Source: Bacteroidota bacterium (GTDB taxonomy: Bacteria > Bacteroidota > Bacteroidia > Flavobacteriales > Schleiferiaceae). From it: a DNA stretch of 62,306 nucleotides. The stretch is from NCBI GenBank assembly GCA_024742495.1, contig JANSYJ010000013.1:1-62306 (forward strand), written 5' to 3'. Shown piece by piece: positions 52,959-61,540 of this stretch (positions within the stretch are counted from its first letter, which is position 1; every line of letters begins with the position of its first letter). The translations under genes and the position numbers were made by a program. The notes under the pieces are model-generated. The model made no database searches. It was not told where the DNA came from and saw only the letters and a program-made list of their open reading frames with translations.

Positions 52959-55027
52959 TTTCCGCGCTTTAATTGCTTTTTCACATAGTCGTGCAAAGCG
53001 TATTGAGATCTAATTTTTGGTCCGCGAATTTGGCGATAATCATTGTTAAGCTCCTCATTGTGCCAACGCGATTTTACATTATCCTTCCAAATGATGTCAA
53101 AGTGATCACGCAGCTGTCGTTTAATCTTGTCTTCATAAACGGGGGTGGTCACTTCCACCCGATAATCTAAATTTCGTGGCATCCAATCGGCCGAACCTAA
53201 ATAAAATTTGGGATCTCCGCCATTTTCAAATATCATTAATCGCGAGTGTTCTAAAAAGCGATCTAAAATAGAAATGGCTTCAATATTCTCGCTTAAACCA
53301 GCTTTTCCTGGAACTAAAGAGCAAATGCCACGCACAACCAACTTAATAGGAACCCCATAAGAACTGGCTTCGTAAAGCTTATCAATAAGCTTTACATCGG
53401 ATAAGGAATTCAGTTTAATCCGAATACCTGAGGGGATGCCCTTCTTAGCATTTTCAATTTCCTTATCAATGAGTTTTATAAAACCCTTTCGGGTATCGTG
53501 AGGCGAAACCAATAAATGACGGTAACGCTTGTTCTTATAATTGTTGCGTAGGAAATCGAATACCCGCGCTACATCCTTGGTAATGCGGCGATCGGCTGTG
53601 AGTAGGTGATAATCGGTATAAAGCTTAGAGGTGCTTTCATTAAAATTCCCGGTACCTACCGATGCATATAATTTTTCCTCCCCATCTTCTTCCTTGGTAA
53701 TTAGAATAACCTTGCTGTGAATTTTAAGTCCTTGAACCCCAAAAATTACGTTTACGCCTTCGCTTTGCAGAACTTCTGTCCATTGGATGTTATTGGCCTC
53801 ATCAAAGCGAGCTTTAAGCTCTATTACCGCTGTTACTTCCTTGCCATTTTTAGCGGCATTCACCAAGGCCGAAATCACCCTGGAGTCTGAGGCCATTCGA
53901 TACAATGTGATATCAATAGATCGAACATGAGGGTCGAGGGCTGCTTCGCGCAGGGTACGAATGATGTAACTGAAATTATGAAATGGTAAAAAGAGTAAAA
54001 TATCTTGTTTATCGAGCACCTCTAAAATACTGCGATCCATATCCAGTTCGGGATGGGCCAGTTGAGGAAGTTTCTCGAACTCCAAATCCTCATTCCCCAA
54101 GTTCGGGAATTTAATGAGGTCTTTTTTATTGTGATATCGACCACCGGCGATAAGACTATCGTAGCTATCCATCTCCATTTCATCGATAAGATAGCTTAGG
54201 GTTTCCTCGTGAATCGTTTTGTCAAACACAAAACGAACCGGATCACCCGAGCGGCGATTCTTCACCGACTTGGTCATTTTCTCAAGGAAACTTTTAGAGA
54301 CATCGTCATCCAAATCCAGTTCCGCATCGCGGGTAATTTTTACCGTATGCGCCTCAATACGATGAAGGTTAAAGATAAAAAGTATGTATTCTAAATTATA
54401 GCGAATCACGTCCTCCAGGTACATCACATACTGCTTGCCATATCGAGGCAAACTCACAAAGCGCCCCACCTGTTCCGTAGGCACTTCGATTAAAGCATAG
54501 CGCGCTTCATCCGGATTTTGCTTCACAAACATTCGAATGGCGAGGTAAATAGATTTGTCTCTTAATTCGGGTAATTCCGGACTTTGCCCAAGCATTAAGG
54601 TGAATACGGTTGGACTTACCTTCTCGATAAAGAAATTACGGACATAGTCTCTTTGTCCACTAGTGAGTTCCTTTTCATTAACAATCTCAATATCATGCTC
54701 CGAGAGCTCCGCCATTAAGCGATCATTAATCTCCTGCGATCGGGCTTGCAGCAATTGTACCTTATCGGAAATCTGCTTTAAAACTTCGGCCGGACGCTTT
54801 CCTCCGAGGCGATCTAACTTATCGTCTGTTAATTGGGCCAGTCTTTTCATGGAAGCATAGCGCACTCGAAAAAACTCATCCATATTAGAAGAGTAAATCC
54901 CTAAAAAACGCAGGCGTTCAATAATGGGATTATTGGTGTCATCGAGCGCCTCTTGGAGCACTCGTTCATTAAAGGCTAACCACGAAATATCGCGGGCGAT
55001 GATGTGCTGAATATGTGGAAAATTCAC
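52955..55027 (-). CDS. ppk1: Polyphosphate kinase 1
   Basis: 690 residues, normal length. It polymerises ATP terminal phosphate into polyphosphate. The N-terminal domain starts with ARDISWLAFNERVLQEA; the phospholipase-D-like catalytic domains contain LKIHSKVILITK with the phospho-accepting histidine, ASVGTGNFNESTSKLYTD and, in the second half, FYLGSADWMPRNLDYRVE. Overlaps sixA and ppx by four bases each, so the three are translated together. Confidence 0.96.
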   Translation of the reverse strand: MNFPHIQHIIARDISWLAFNERVLQEALDDTNNPIIERLRFLGIYSSNMDEFFRVRYASMKRLAQLTDDKLDRLGGKRPAEVLKQISDKVQLLQARSQEINDRLMAELSEHDIEIVNEKELTSGQRDYVRNFFIEKVSPTVFTLMLGQSPELPELRDKSIYLAIRMFVKQNPDEARYALIEVPTEQVGRFVSLPRYGKQYVMYLEDVIRYNLEYILFIFNLHRIEAHTVKITRDAELDLDDDVSKSFLEKMTKSVKNRRSGDPVRFVFDKTIHEETLSYLIDEMEMDSYDSLIAGGRYHNKKDLIKFPNLGNEDLEFEKLPQLAHPELDMDRSILEVLDKQDILLFLPFHNFSYIIRTLREAALDPHVRSIDITLYRMASDSRVISALVNAAKNGKEVTAVIELKARFDEANNIQWTEVLQSEGVNVIFGVQGLKIHSKVILITKEEDGEEKLYASVGTGNFNESTSKLYTDYHLLTADRRITKDVARVFDFLRNNYKNKRYRHLLVSPHDTRKGFIKLIDKEIENAKKGIPSGIRIKLNSLSDVKLIDKLYEASSYGVPIKLVVRGICSLVPGKAGLSENIEAISILDRFLEHSRLMIFENGGDPKFYLGSADWMPRNLDYRVEVTTPVYEDKIKRQLRDHFDIIWKDNVKSRWHNEELNNDYRQIRGPKIRSQYALHDYVKKQLKRGK

Positions 55028-55521
55028 AAAGTCTTATGTCGTTTTGGATAATCGAAAAATACTAATTCCGCCTCATGACCAAGTTCGGACCATTGTTGCG
55101 CATCAAATTTTAAACAAGCAACACCAGTTGTTGGCACATTGTCGATGATGTGATCAATGCAATGATTTACAAAGTTGGTAAGACTGGGATTATGGCCAAA
55201 AAGGTAAACAGAATTTAAGCGATCATCTAAGGTCGACAATACTTTTTGAAAATCGTCCATCCCGCCGTGGTACAGACTTTCTTCAATTCGAATATCTTGA
55301 AAAGGGTAAATTAATTCCTGGGCAAAGATGAGCGCAGTATGCATAGCCCTGGTAGCCGGACTGGAAATCAATAATTGAGGATGCTCCTCTTGTTTCAATA
55401 ACCACTGGGCGGTGCTATGCGCATCTCGAATACCACGGCCTTTTAAGGGTCGATCAAAATCGGATATCCCCTCTTGTTTCCAAGAGGACTTAGCGTGGCG
55501 AATCAGGTAAAGCTTCTTCAT
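55024..55521 (-). CDS. SixA-family histidine phosphatase
   Basis: 165 residues. The catalytic RHG-type motif is LIRHAKSSW near the N-terminus, with FDRPLKGRG and, near the C-terminal half, LFGHNPSLTNF with the second histidine. It is the SixA branch, whose best-known member dephosphorylates a histidine phosphotransfer protein. In this operon with ppk1 and ppx a role in polyphosphate turnover or in trimming phospho-histidine is possible, but not shown. First gene of the unit. Confidence 0.88.
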   Translation of the reverse strand: MKKLYLIRHAKSSWKQEGISDFDRPLKGRGIRDAHSTAQWLLKQEEHPQLLISSPATRAMHTALIFAQELIYPFQDIRIEESLYHGGMDDFQKVLSTLDDRLNSVYLFGHNPSLTNFVNHCIDHIIDNVPTTGVACLKFDAQQWSELGHEAELVFFDYPKRHKTL

Positions 55522-55616
55522 AATCTCCCAATCTAATCATTGAGGGAATGAAGTTAGCTAAAAGTAAAGAATAGCCCTAATAAGGCGATAGAATTAACTG
55601 AGAATTAAAGTAAAGT

Positions 55617-56399
55617 CTACAATCCCTTGGCTTTGGCTTCCTCCCAAAATTGGTCCATTTCCACCAAAGACATGTCTTCCAATTTTAGTCCAGCCGCCTT
55701 GGTTGCTTCCTCCAAATATTGAAAGCGATTAATAAACTTCTTATTGGTTCGCTCCAGGGCCGATTCAGGATCTACTTTAATAAAACGTGAAATATTAATG
55801 AGGGAAAATAGGACATCACCAAATTCAGCCTCTACTTTCTCCTGATCATTGGCCTCCACTTCCACTTCCAGCTCCTTTATTTCCTCGCGCAGCTTATCCC
55901 AAACCTGCGCCGTTTCCTCCCAATCAAAGCCAGCCCCGCGGGCCTTATCTTGAATACGCGTGGCTTTTACCAAAGCCGGTAAGGAACGAGGCACGCCTTC
56001 TAATACCGACTGCTTTCCTTCTTTCAGTTTGAGTTGCTCCCAGTTGGCTTTTACGGTTTCCTCATCATCAGCCACAACATCGCCATAGATATGCGGATGC
56101 CGATGCACAAGTTTATCGCAAATGGCATGCAGCACATCACCAATATCAAAGGCCTTTTTCTCTTCACCTATTTTAGCATAAAAAACCAGATGCAAAAGCA
56201 GATCGCCCAGTTCGTTTTTCACTTCTGGCAAGTCCTCATCCAAGATGGCATCACCAAGCTCATAAACTTCCTCAATACTAAGGTGCCTTAAAGACTCCAT
56301 AGTTTGCTTTCGATCCCATGGACATTTTTCGCGTAAATCGTCCATAATGTCCAATAAACGCCCAAAGGCCTCCAGTCGCTCTTGCCGGCTATGCCCCAT
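55617..56399 (-). CDS. mazG: Nucleoside triphosphate pyrophosphohydrolase MazG
   Basis: 260 residues with two MazG repeats. The first has CPWDRKQTMESLRHLSIEE, EVYELGDAI and NELGDLLLHLVFYAKIG; the second has EVEAEFGDVLFSLINISRF-type acidic helices. It hydrolyses NTPs and aberrant dNTPs to monophosphates. It follows DUF5606 with no gap and ends the def-TPR-DUF5606-mazG unit. Confidence 0.95.
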   Translation of the reverse strand: MGHSRQERLEAFGRLLDIMDDLREKCPWDRKQTMESLRHLSIEEVYELGDAILDEDLPEVKNELGDLLLHLVFYAKIGEEKKAFDIGDVLHAICDKLVHRHPHIYGDVVADDEETVKANWEQLKLKEGKQSVLEGVPRSLPALVKATRIQDKARGAGFDWEETAQVWDKLREEIKELEVEVEANDQEKVEAEFGDVLFSLINISRFIKVDPESALERTNKKFINRFQYLEEATKAAGLKLEDMSLVEMDQFWEEAKAKGL

Positions 56400-56858
56400 T
56401 TATTCTGGCTTTTCTTCCGAATCGCTTGGCTCTGCTTCTACGGTGTTTTCACCTTCTTCGGCCGATTCATCCTTACGGTTCAAAAGATCACAATCATGTA
56501 AAAGATTATACCAGCTAAAAAGCTTTTTAAGGTGCGAAGTATATACGCGATCTTCATCATAATCTGGCAAGAAATCCGCCATGTATGCCTTTAAGTCCTC
56601 GCCATTTGCCGCTTTAGTATCAATTGCTTTTTCACCGTTTAATTTTTCAAATAGACGATCATAAATCTCATTCAAAGGAATTTCCTCTTCATAAGTATAA
56701 ATGGCAATGTCGCTTAAAGCCGACACATCGGCACGCTGAGAAATCGGCATGCGTTTTTGGTCCAATAGGGATTCAACCAATACGCCCTGTCGGGTGGCTT
56801 TCACTAATTTGTAAAGACCTGGCTTTCCGCCGATCGATAAAATGTCATCTAATTTCAT
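56400..56858 (-). CDS. DUF5606 family protein
   Basis: 152 residues. The N-terminal ~65 residues (KLDDILSIGGKPGLYKLVKATRQGVLVESLLD, in part ILSIGGKPGLYKLV) are the DUF5606 signature, a Bacteroidota-specific family whose members sit between deformylase and mazG genes. The C-terminal tail is acidic and low-complexity (ESAEEGENTVEAE). No known function; probably cytoplasmic. It is 4 bp after the TPR lipoprotein gene. Confidence 0.88.
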   Translation of the reverse strand: MKLDDILSIGGKPGLYKLVKATRQGVLVESLLDQKRMPISQRADVSALSDIAIYTYEEEIPLNEIYDRLFEKLNGEKAIDTKAANGEDLKAYMADFLPDYDEDRVYTSHLKKLFSWYNLLHDCDLLNRKDESAEEGENTVEAEPSDSEEKPE

Positions 56859-56862
56859 AGGA

Positions 56863-57408
56863 TTAGTTTTCAGAGTTTTGGGTGTCTTTTTTTGCTTTTT
56901 TCATCCATTCTTGCACCATTTGGATGTCGGTAACCTTATCATCAGAAAGGAGGGCTCTTAATTGCTCTGCCTGACTGGCCAATGGATGACTAGGGAAACG
57001 CGTTAAAAATTGGGTGTAGGCGCTAATCGCTCGATCATTAAGCTGAAGCTCCTCATAATACAAGGCCAGGGATAAAAGACCCTTGGCGCCTTCCTCTGTA
57101 TAGGTATAATTTTCAAAAAGCCTTTCGTAGTGATCAATCGCTTCGGCCGATTTTCCCGGAAAAGCGCGATACATCTCCGCGGTTTTCTTTTGGTATTGGG
57201 GCGCTAAGCTATCTTTAGGATAGGCCTGGATATAAGCTTGATAGGCCTCAATCATTTCTATGGCCAAAGCAGTATCTAGTTCATTCTTTTTCAACATTTG
57301 AGCTTCCAGGGCCAAGAGGTCTTCCCTTTGCTGAATGCGTTTATCCGCACCTTCGGTGCATGCGCCTAAAATAAATAGGATGGCAAAGATTTGTAGTACT
57401 AGTCTCAT
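56863..57408 (-). CDS. Tetratricopeptide-repeat lipoprotein
   Basis: 181 residues. The signal RLVLQIFAILFILGAC gives lipidated C17. The mature part holds about three TPR-like helical hairpins (IEMIEAYQAYIQAYPKDSLA, AIDHYERLFENYTYTEEGA, AISAYTQFLTRFPSHPLAS), resembling the YbgF/BamD-like tetratricopeptide lipoproteins. A protein-protein scaffold role in the envelope is likely. Overlaps def by four bases. Confidence 0.85.
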   Translation of the reverse strand: MRLVLQIFAILFILGACTEGADKRIQQREDLLALEAQMLKKNELDTALAIEMIEAYQAYIQAYPKDSLAPQYQKKTAEMYRAFPGKSAEAIDHYERLFENYTYTEEGAKGLLSLALYYEELQLNDRAISAYTQFLTRFPSHPLASQAEQLRALLSDDKVTDIQMVQEWMKKAKKDTQNSEN

Positions 57409-57977
57409 TTGGCAAGGGGGAATTTCATGCGGTAGCCAATTTGAATTTGGCCTTTGGAAATATTCTTCAGCTTCTTCTTAATCATATTCTTCCTTAGGGG
57501 GCTAAGGTAGTCGGTAAAAAGGATGCCATCAATATGATCATACTCATGCTGAATTACTCGAGCCTTTAGGCCTTCATAAGTTTCCGTATGCTCCTTCCAA
57601 TCTTGGTCGAAATAACGAATTATAATGCGCTCCGGGCGATCCACATCTCCCCTTACATCTGGAATACTTAAACAACCTTCATTGAAGGAAAAATCATCGC
57701 CATCTTCCTCCAATATTTCGGCATTTATAAACACCTTTTTAAAGTCCTTTAATCCTTCGGTATCCTCTTCCCCTTCCTCGGCGAAGCCAGAAGTATCAAC
57801 AATAAAAAGACGGATGGCCTTGCCTATTTGAGGAGCAGCCAAGCCTACCCCATGCGCATTATACATGGTTTCAAACATATCATCAATAAGCTTTTCCAAG
57901 CCTGGATAATCTGCTGCTATATCAATCCCTTCCTTTCTTAGGACTGGATCACCGTAGGCCACAATGGGTAAAATCAT
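57405..57977 (-). CDS. def: Peptide deformylase
   Basis: 190 residues. The three conserved motifs are present: GVGLAAPQIG, EGCLSIP and QHEYDHIDG, providing the metal ligands (Cys, two His) and the catalytic Glu. It removes the N-formyl group from new proteins. A 17-residue acidic insert (FAEEGEEDTEGLKDF) after the first motif is common in Bacteroidota. First gene of the unit, with a perfect -7 box 15 bases upstream, so the leader should be very short. Confidence 0.96.
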   Translation of the reverse strand: MILPIVAYGDPVLRKEGIDIAADYPGLEKLIDDMFETMYNAHGVGLAAPQIGKAIRLFIVDTSGFAEEGEEDTEGLKDFKKVFINAEILEEDGDDFSFNEGCLSIPDVRGDVDRPERIIIRYFDQDWKEHTETYEGLKARVIQHEYDHIDGILFTDYLSPLRKNMIKKKLKNISKGQIQIGYRMKFPLAK

Positions 57978-57991
57978 GCGTCAAATTTCGG

Positions 57992-57999
57992 CAAAAGTA
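57992..57999 (-). promoter_or_regulatory. Candidate -7 box for the def operon
   Basis: TACTTTTG on the minus strand matches TAnnTTTG in full, 14 bases before the def ATG. Confidence 0.55.
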
Positions 58000-58032
58000 A
58001 GGATTGAATCAGAGCCTTTAAAGAAGTATAGA

Positions 58033-58443
58033 CTAGGTATTTTGTAAATAGTCATTTAATATGATGGCCGCACTAATGGGGTCGAGGCTTCCCTTCTCGC
58101 GACGTTTCTTCTTTTTCATGCCCGATTGTATTTGGGCTTGAAGGGCTAACTTGGAGCTAAAGCGCTCATCTTGAAGAACTAGCTTCACCTCGGGAAACAG
58201 TTTCAGGAGCTTTTTATGCCAATCGCGTACCCGCTGGGAGTTATGACTATCGCCACCATCTAAGGCCAAAGGTTCCCCCAATACAATGGCTTCAATCGGC
58301 TCAGCCGCCAGCCATTTGGTCAAATAATCCTGTAAATCTGCGGTGGCAACCGTTTCTTTGGGGGAGGCAATCATTTGCAAGGGATCGGTTTCCGCAATTC
58401 CTGTTCTTTTTCCTCCAATGTCTAAGGCGATGATTTTAGCCAA
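58033..58443 (-). CDS. ruvX: Holliday junction resolvase-like protein RuvX/YqgF
   Basis: 136 residues from TTG at 58443, the usual family length and start (AKIIALDIGGKRTGIAETD). An upstream in-frame ATG at 58497 would add 18 unrelated residues, overlap dapD and lie before the -7 box, so I reject it. The RNase H-like fold motifs are the N-terminal DIGGKRTG, VLGEPLAL and the C-terminal DPISAAIILNDYL. Members process 16S rRNA precursor ends and may cut junction DNA. Divergent from dapD. Confidence 0.9.
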   Translation of the reverse strand: MAKIIALDIGGKRTGIAETDPLQMIASPKETVATADLQDYLTKWLAAEPIEAIVLGEPLALDGGDSHNSQRVRDWHKKLLKLFPEVKLVLQDERFSSKLALQAQIQSGMKKKKRREKGSLDPISAAIILNDYLQNT

Positions 58444-58452
58444 GCTCTTTCT

Positions 58453-58460
58453 TACTTTCG
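58453..58460 (+). promoter_or_regulatory. Candidate -7 box for dapD
   Basis: TACTTTCG, one mismatch to TAnnTTTG, 18 bases before the dapD ATG. Mirror partner of the ruvX box at 58463-58470. Confidence 0.4.
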
Positions 58461-58462
58461 CG

Positions 58463-58470
58463 CAAAAGTA
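58463..58470 (-). promoter_or_regulatory. Candidate -7 box for ruvX
   Basis: TACTTTTG on the minus strand, full match to TAnnTTTG, 19 bases before the TTG start at 58443. It supports that start over the upstream ATG. Confidence 0.55.
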
Positions 58471-58478
58471 ATTGAAAG

Positions 58479-59294
58479 ATGGAGCAACACGAAGCATTAA
58501 TTTTAGAAGCTTGGGAAAACCGAGAACTTTTAAAAGAGTCCAAAACAGTTCAAGTAATTGAAGATTGCATTGAAGCCATTGATAAAGGCCAGCTTCGTTG
58601 CGCCGAAAAAGTGGATGGCGAATGGCAGGTTCATGAATGGGTTAAAAAGGCCGTAATCCTTTACTTCCCGACCCGTAAAATGGAAAAATTAGAAGCCGGT
58701 CCACTGGAGTTTCACGACAAAATTCCCTTGAAAAAGAATTATAAGGAGCTCGGTATTCGCATAGTTCCGCATGCGGTGGCGCGTCATGGTGCCTATATTT
58801 CTCCCGGTGTGGTTATGATGCCCTCCTATGTGAATATTGGCGCTTATGTAGATAGCGGCACCATGGTAGATACCTGGGCCACGGTAGGCAGTTGCGCTCA
58901 AATTGGCAAAAACGTTCACCTCAGTGGCGGCGTTGGTATTGGCGGCGTATTAGAGCCCGTGCAAGCGGCACCCGTAATTATTGAGGATAACTGTTTTATT
59001 GGCTCGCGTTGCATTGTGGTAGAAGGTATTCGCATTGAAGAAGAAGCGGTTTTGGGTGCCAATGTGGTTCTTACTGCATCCACGAAAATTATTGATGTTA
59101 GTGGCTCTGAAGCTAAAGAGATAAAAGGTCATGTTCCCGCCCGCTCGGTGGTTATTCCCGGCACTATGCCCAAAGAATTCCCCGCTGGAACTTTTCAGGT
59201 TCCTTGTGCCCTAATCATCGGAAAGCGCAAAGAAAGCACCAATAAAAAAACCAGTTTAAATGATGCTTTACGGGAGTATAATGTTTCCATATAA
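58479..59294 (+). CDS. dapD: Tetrahydrodipicolinate N-succinyltransferase
   Basis: 271 residues. It acts in the succinylase branch of lysine and diaminopimelate synthesis. The C-terminal two-thirds is a left-handed beta-helix with hexapeptide repeats (GAYVDSGTMVDTWATVGSC, GKNVHLSGGVGIGGVLEP, NCFIGSRCIVVEGIRIEE, and so on), preceded by the helical N-terminal domain. PARSVVIPGTMPKEFPAG near the end is typical of DapD. Monocistronic as far as can be seen. Confidence 0.96.
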   Translation: MEQHEALILEAWENRELLKESKTVQVIEDCIEAIDKGQLRCAEKVDGEWQVHEWVKKAVILYFPTRKMEKLEAGPLEFHDKIPLKKNYKELGIRIVPHAVARHGAYISPGVVMMPSYVNIGAYVDSGTMVDTWATVGSCAQIGKNVHLSGGVGIGGVLEPVQAAPVIIEDNCFIGSRCIVVEGIRIEEEAVLGANVVLTASTKIIDVSGSEAKEIKGHVPARSVVIPGTMPKEFPAGTFQVPCALIIGKRKESTNKKTSLNDALREYNVSI

Positions 59295-59386
59295 GCCCTC
59301 GTAATCTTATCGATTCCTGAAGGATCATTTCAATCTACTTGGATTTTAATAGTTTTGAGCTTTACCAAACAATCAATATCCCCATA

Positions 59387-59953
59387 ATGAGAATTACTTT
59401 TTTCCTAGCTGCTTGTTTTCTAGCACAGCTAACTTTTGCTCAATCTAGTCCAAAAAAGGAAAAGGTGGAATACACTAAAGAATCTGCCTTATACAATGCC
59501 AAAGCCTTTGTTGCTTTTGAGCTGATAGAAGACGCTTCAGACAGCTTAAGTCGCTTTAGCATCACCCCCTTGGAAGAATCCAAATCGGCAGAAATGACCA
59601 CCCTTCATGTAAAATGCGAAGGACGCGACATAGAAGGTTTGTTATTGGGCTTTAATGGTGAGCGTAAAGGTATGGATGGCCGCATGCACAAGGAGGCTGA
59701 TTTTTACTTCCTTCCAAAGGCTAAGGCCGAAATGTTACTTAATAAGATTGAGGAAATTTTTGAAAAAGAAGGTCGCTATTTAGGTGATGAGAAAGACAAT
59801 AATAATGTGTTTATCGAATTTGAAGAGCTGAGTCTTATTATTTACCGCGGTGATGATAAATCCATTCGTATTTTCTGGAAAGGTTTTGATGCGCAGTGGG
59901 AATACGACGAGTGCAAGAGCACTAAAAAGCGCTTAATGAAAATGATGAAATAA
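59387..59953 (+). CDS. Secreted protein, unknown function
   Basis: 188 residues from ATG at 59387, which begins a clear signal peptide (RITFFLAACFLAQLTFAQ). An upstream in-frame TTG would place 16 extra residues before it. The mature protein is acidic and lysine-rich with helix-strand alternation (KAKAEMLLNKIEEIFEKEG, VFIEFEELSLIIYRG, SIRIFWKGFDAQWEYDE). No family recognised. A terminator follows at 60017. It begins the right-hand accessory region. Confidence 0.75.
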   Translation: MRITFFLAACFLAQLTFAQSSPKKEKVEYTKESALYNAKAFVAFELIEDASDSLSRFSITPLEESKSAEMTTLHVKCEGRDIEGLLLGFNGERKGMDGRMHKEADFYFLPKAKAEMLLNKIEEIFEKEGRYLGDEKDNNNVFIEFEELSLIIYRGDDKSIRIFWKGFDAQWEYDECKSTKKRLMKMMK

Positions 59954-60016
59954 AGTTTAGCGCAAAGGCATCTATTTTTAGGAGTCTTTAAGCTTTAGCT
60001 TTAAATTATAAAATTG

Positions 60017-60057
60017 AAACCGTTGGTATTATGTTTTTAATAGCAGCGGTTTTTTTC
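60017..60057 (+). terminator. Rho-independent terminator
   Basis: AAACCG pairs with CGGTTT and TATTA with TAATA in an interrupted stem, followed by seven T. It serves the secreted-protein gene ending at 59953. The wider gap 59954-60272 holds this terminator and the repeat at 60075-60186. Confidence 0.75.
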
Positions 60058-60074
60058 TTTTTTCAAGGCTGTAT

Positions 60075-60186
60075 GTAATACTACTCGAATTTCCGCTGTT
60101 AAAAATAGTGTATTCACTATCGCGGATCCTTTGCGGACTGCTTGATGCTTTCTAATATTGAATAATCCAGTATAAGGGGACGCTTA
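60075..60186 (-). repeat. Cassette-flanking repeat, copy 1
   Basis: About 112 bases; 60081-60186 aligns without gaps to 60897-61002, 83 of 106 positions identical by my count. Both copies contain an ATAGTG-4-CACTAT hairpin whose loop changes from TATT to TTTT while the stem stays the same, and the words TTGAATAAT and ATAAGGG. It lies downstream of the reverse gene at 60273-60731. Confidence 0.75.
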
Positions 60187-60272
60187 AAAGTCCTAAACAG
60201 GAGCGATCCAATTTTCATCCATTTGCTTTATTGAGGATTAAGGTTTGACTCATGCAATTTGATGAATAGGGA

Positions 60273-60731
60273 CTATTGACCTAGACTTGAAACAACCAAA
60301 TTCTCAATGTTTTTTCCTTTGCCTATAAACATCTTGACACATTCGGGATCTCTTCGACTATAATACAATGCAACATAAAATCTGTCGCCATTTGCTTTAG
60401 ATGCTAAGCTTTCCCAGCCCAGGTAAGTAGTAGTTAAGGGAATCAGATCATTATCATCGGTAACCGAATAGAAATGCATATTTTGAGTCGGCGGAGGTGA
60501 GATATTGTAAAGAAGTTCAGCGCAAAAATTAGTCCGAACCCTCAAGTCGTATATAATACTATCTCTTGAATCCTCATTCGCTAATTTCTGAAATTCATCA
60601 CAATCGCATAACTCAAGAATTCCCTCATAATCTGGTGGGACTAGAAAGACATGAGTTTCACCTGGGCTCTTGCGACAATACCAGATCGAAAAAAAGACCA
60701 TTATGACTCCAACTAAACGAATATACCTCAT
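60273..60731 (-). CDS. Putative lipoprotein, unknown function
   Basis: 152 residues. The N-terminus RYIRLVGVIMVFFSIWYC could be a lipoprotein signal with C19. The mature part has several cysteines (LELCDCDEF, TNFCAELL, DPECVKMF) and strand-rich C-terminal half (DRFYVALYYSRRD). No family recognised. It is bounded on both sides by copies of the same repeat of about 110 bp and has no obvious -7 box, which gives it the look of a cassette. Base composition is more AT-rich than the core genes. Confidence 0.65.
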   Translation of the reverse strand: MRYIRLVGVIMVFFSIWYCRKSPGETHVFLVPPDYEGILELCDCDEFQKLANEDSRDSIIYDLRVRTNFCAELLYNISPPPTQNMHFYSVTDDNDLIPLTTTYLGWESLASKANGDRFYVALYYSRRDPECVKMFIGKGKNIENLVVSSLGQ

Positions 60732-60890
60732 CTATTTCTTCATTAAAAAAATGGAATTTAGTTCTTTTATCGCTTTTAAATTCCTAGTTAATATCTCTTT
60801 ATAAAAAGAAGTTGCCGCTTTAATACCTGAAATTAACAAGTATTTATTATCACTAGAATAGATTAACCTGAATTGTGAGAATATCAATCT
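60732..60890. other. AT-rich gap between cassette gene and repeat
   Basis: 159 bases with no ORF. I see no consensus promoter for the reverse gene at 60731. With the repeat at 60891-61002 the distance between genes is 279 bases. Confidence 0.4.
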
Positions 60891-61002
60891 GTAAACCTCC
60901 TCGAAATTCGAATGTTAAAAATAGTGTTTTCACTATCGCAGATCCACAGTGGGCTGCATGATGTTTTTAAGTTTTGAATAATACAGAATAAGGGTCCGCT
61001 AA
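60891..61002 (-). repeat. Cassette-flanking repeat, copy 2
   Basis: Second copy of the 60075-60186 repeat, same orientation, ending 8 bases from the stop codon of the reverse gene at 61011. The ATAGTG/CACTAT stem is preserved. Confidence 0.75.
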
Positions 61003-61010
61003 CGAACTGA

Positions 61011-61520
61011 TTAATCAAGGTCATAGCAAATTATCTCCGGAAGCGCTACTTTGTGCACAACTTTTCTTTTTAAATCAACACTGGCACTCCATATCTTTGA
61101 ACATGATCCTAGCACCTCTATATTTTCGGTTTTCCAATCACCGTACTTAGTACTGTCAGCTTTCCAAATAAAAGATAGATGGACTAAGCTGTCATTTTCT
61201 TCATTTAAATACCCAATAGCTTGCCGAAGATAATTCCTCCAATTCTTGGCGATTACAGGACAATTTTTTGTGCAAAAAGAATCCATGGCTTCCCCGCCTA
61301 ACTTCTTAAAATTTTGAGCCAAAATTAAGCTATCTGCCTCTAGAACTTGAGCTACAGTTGGAGTCCAACTTAAAGTTTCCATCCTTTGAACATTTGTTGG
61401 CAAAGGATAAGAAAAGATAACCCCTTCAATGCCATTTGCATTGTAAAACATCTTATCACGTAGAGCTCTTTGCGGGTTTAAAAGGAAGATAAATCCAAAC
61501 AGTATGATAATCTTTTTCAT
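61011..61520 (-). CDS. Secreted/anchored protein, unknown function
   Basis: 169 residues from ATG at 61520, which starts a signal-like segment (KKIIILFGFIFLLNPQ). The longer in-frame start at 61616 would add 32 residues running through repeat copy 3 and is unlikely. The mature part has four cysteines (FCTKNCPVIAKNW, GSCSKIW, EIICYDLD) and a YPLPTNVQ segment. No family recognised. Repeat copy 2 lies 8 bases past its stop and part of a third copy lies just upstream. Confidence 0.65.
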   Translation of the reverse strand: MKKIIILFGFIFLLNPQRALRDKMFYNANGIEGVIFSYPLPTNVQRMETLSWTPTVAQVLEADSLILAQNFKKLGGEAMDSFCTKNCPVIAKNWRNYLRQAIGYLNEENDSLVHLSFIWKADSTKYGDWKTENIEVLGSCSKIWSASVDLKRKVVHKVALPEIICYDLD

Positions 61521-61540
61521 TAAGAAGTAAATGTTTGATC

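Noticed and set aside
58444-58497. N-terminal extension of RuvX to ATG 58497
   Set aside because: Adds 18 residues absent from the family, overlaps dapD, and lies upstream of the -7 box.
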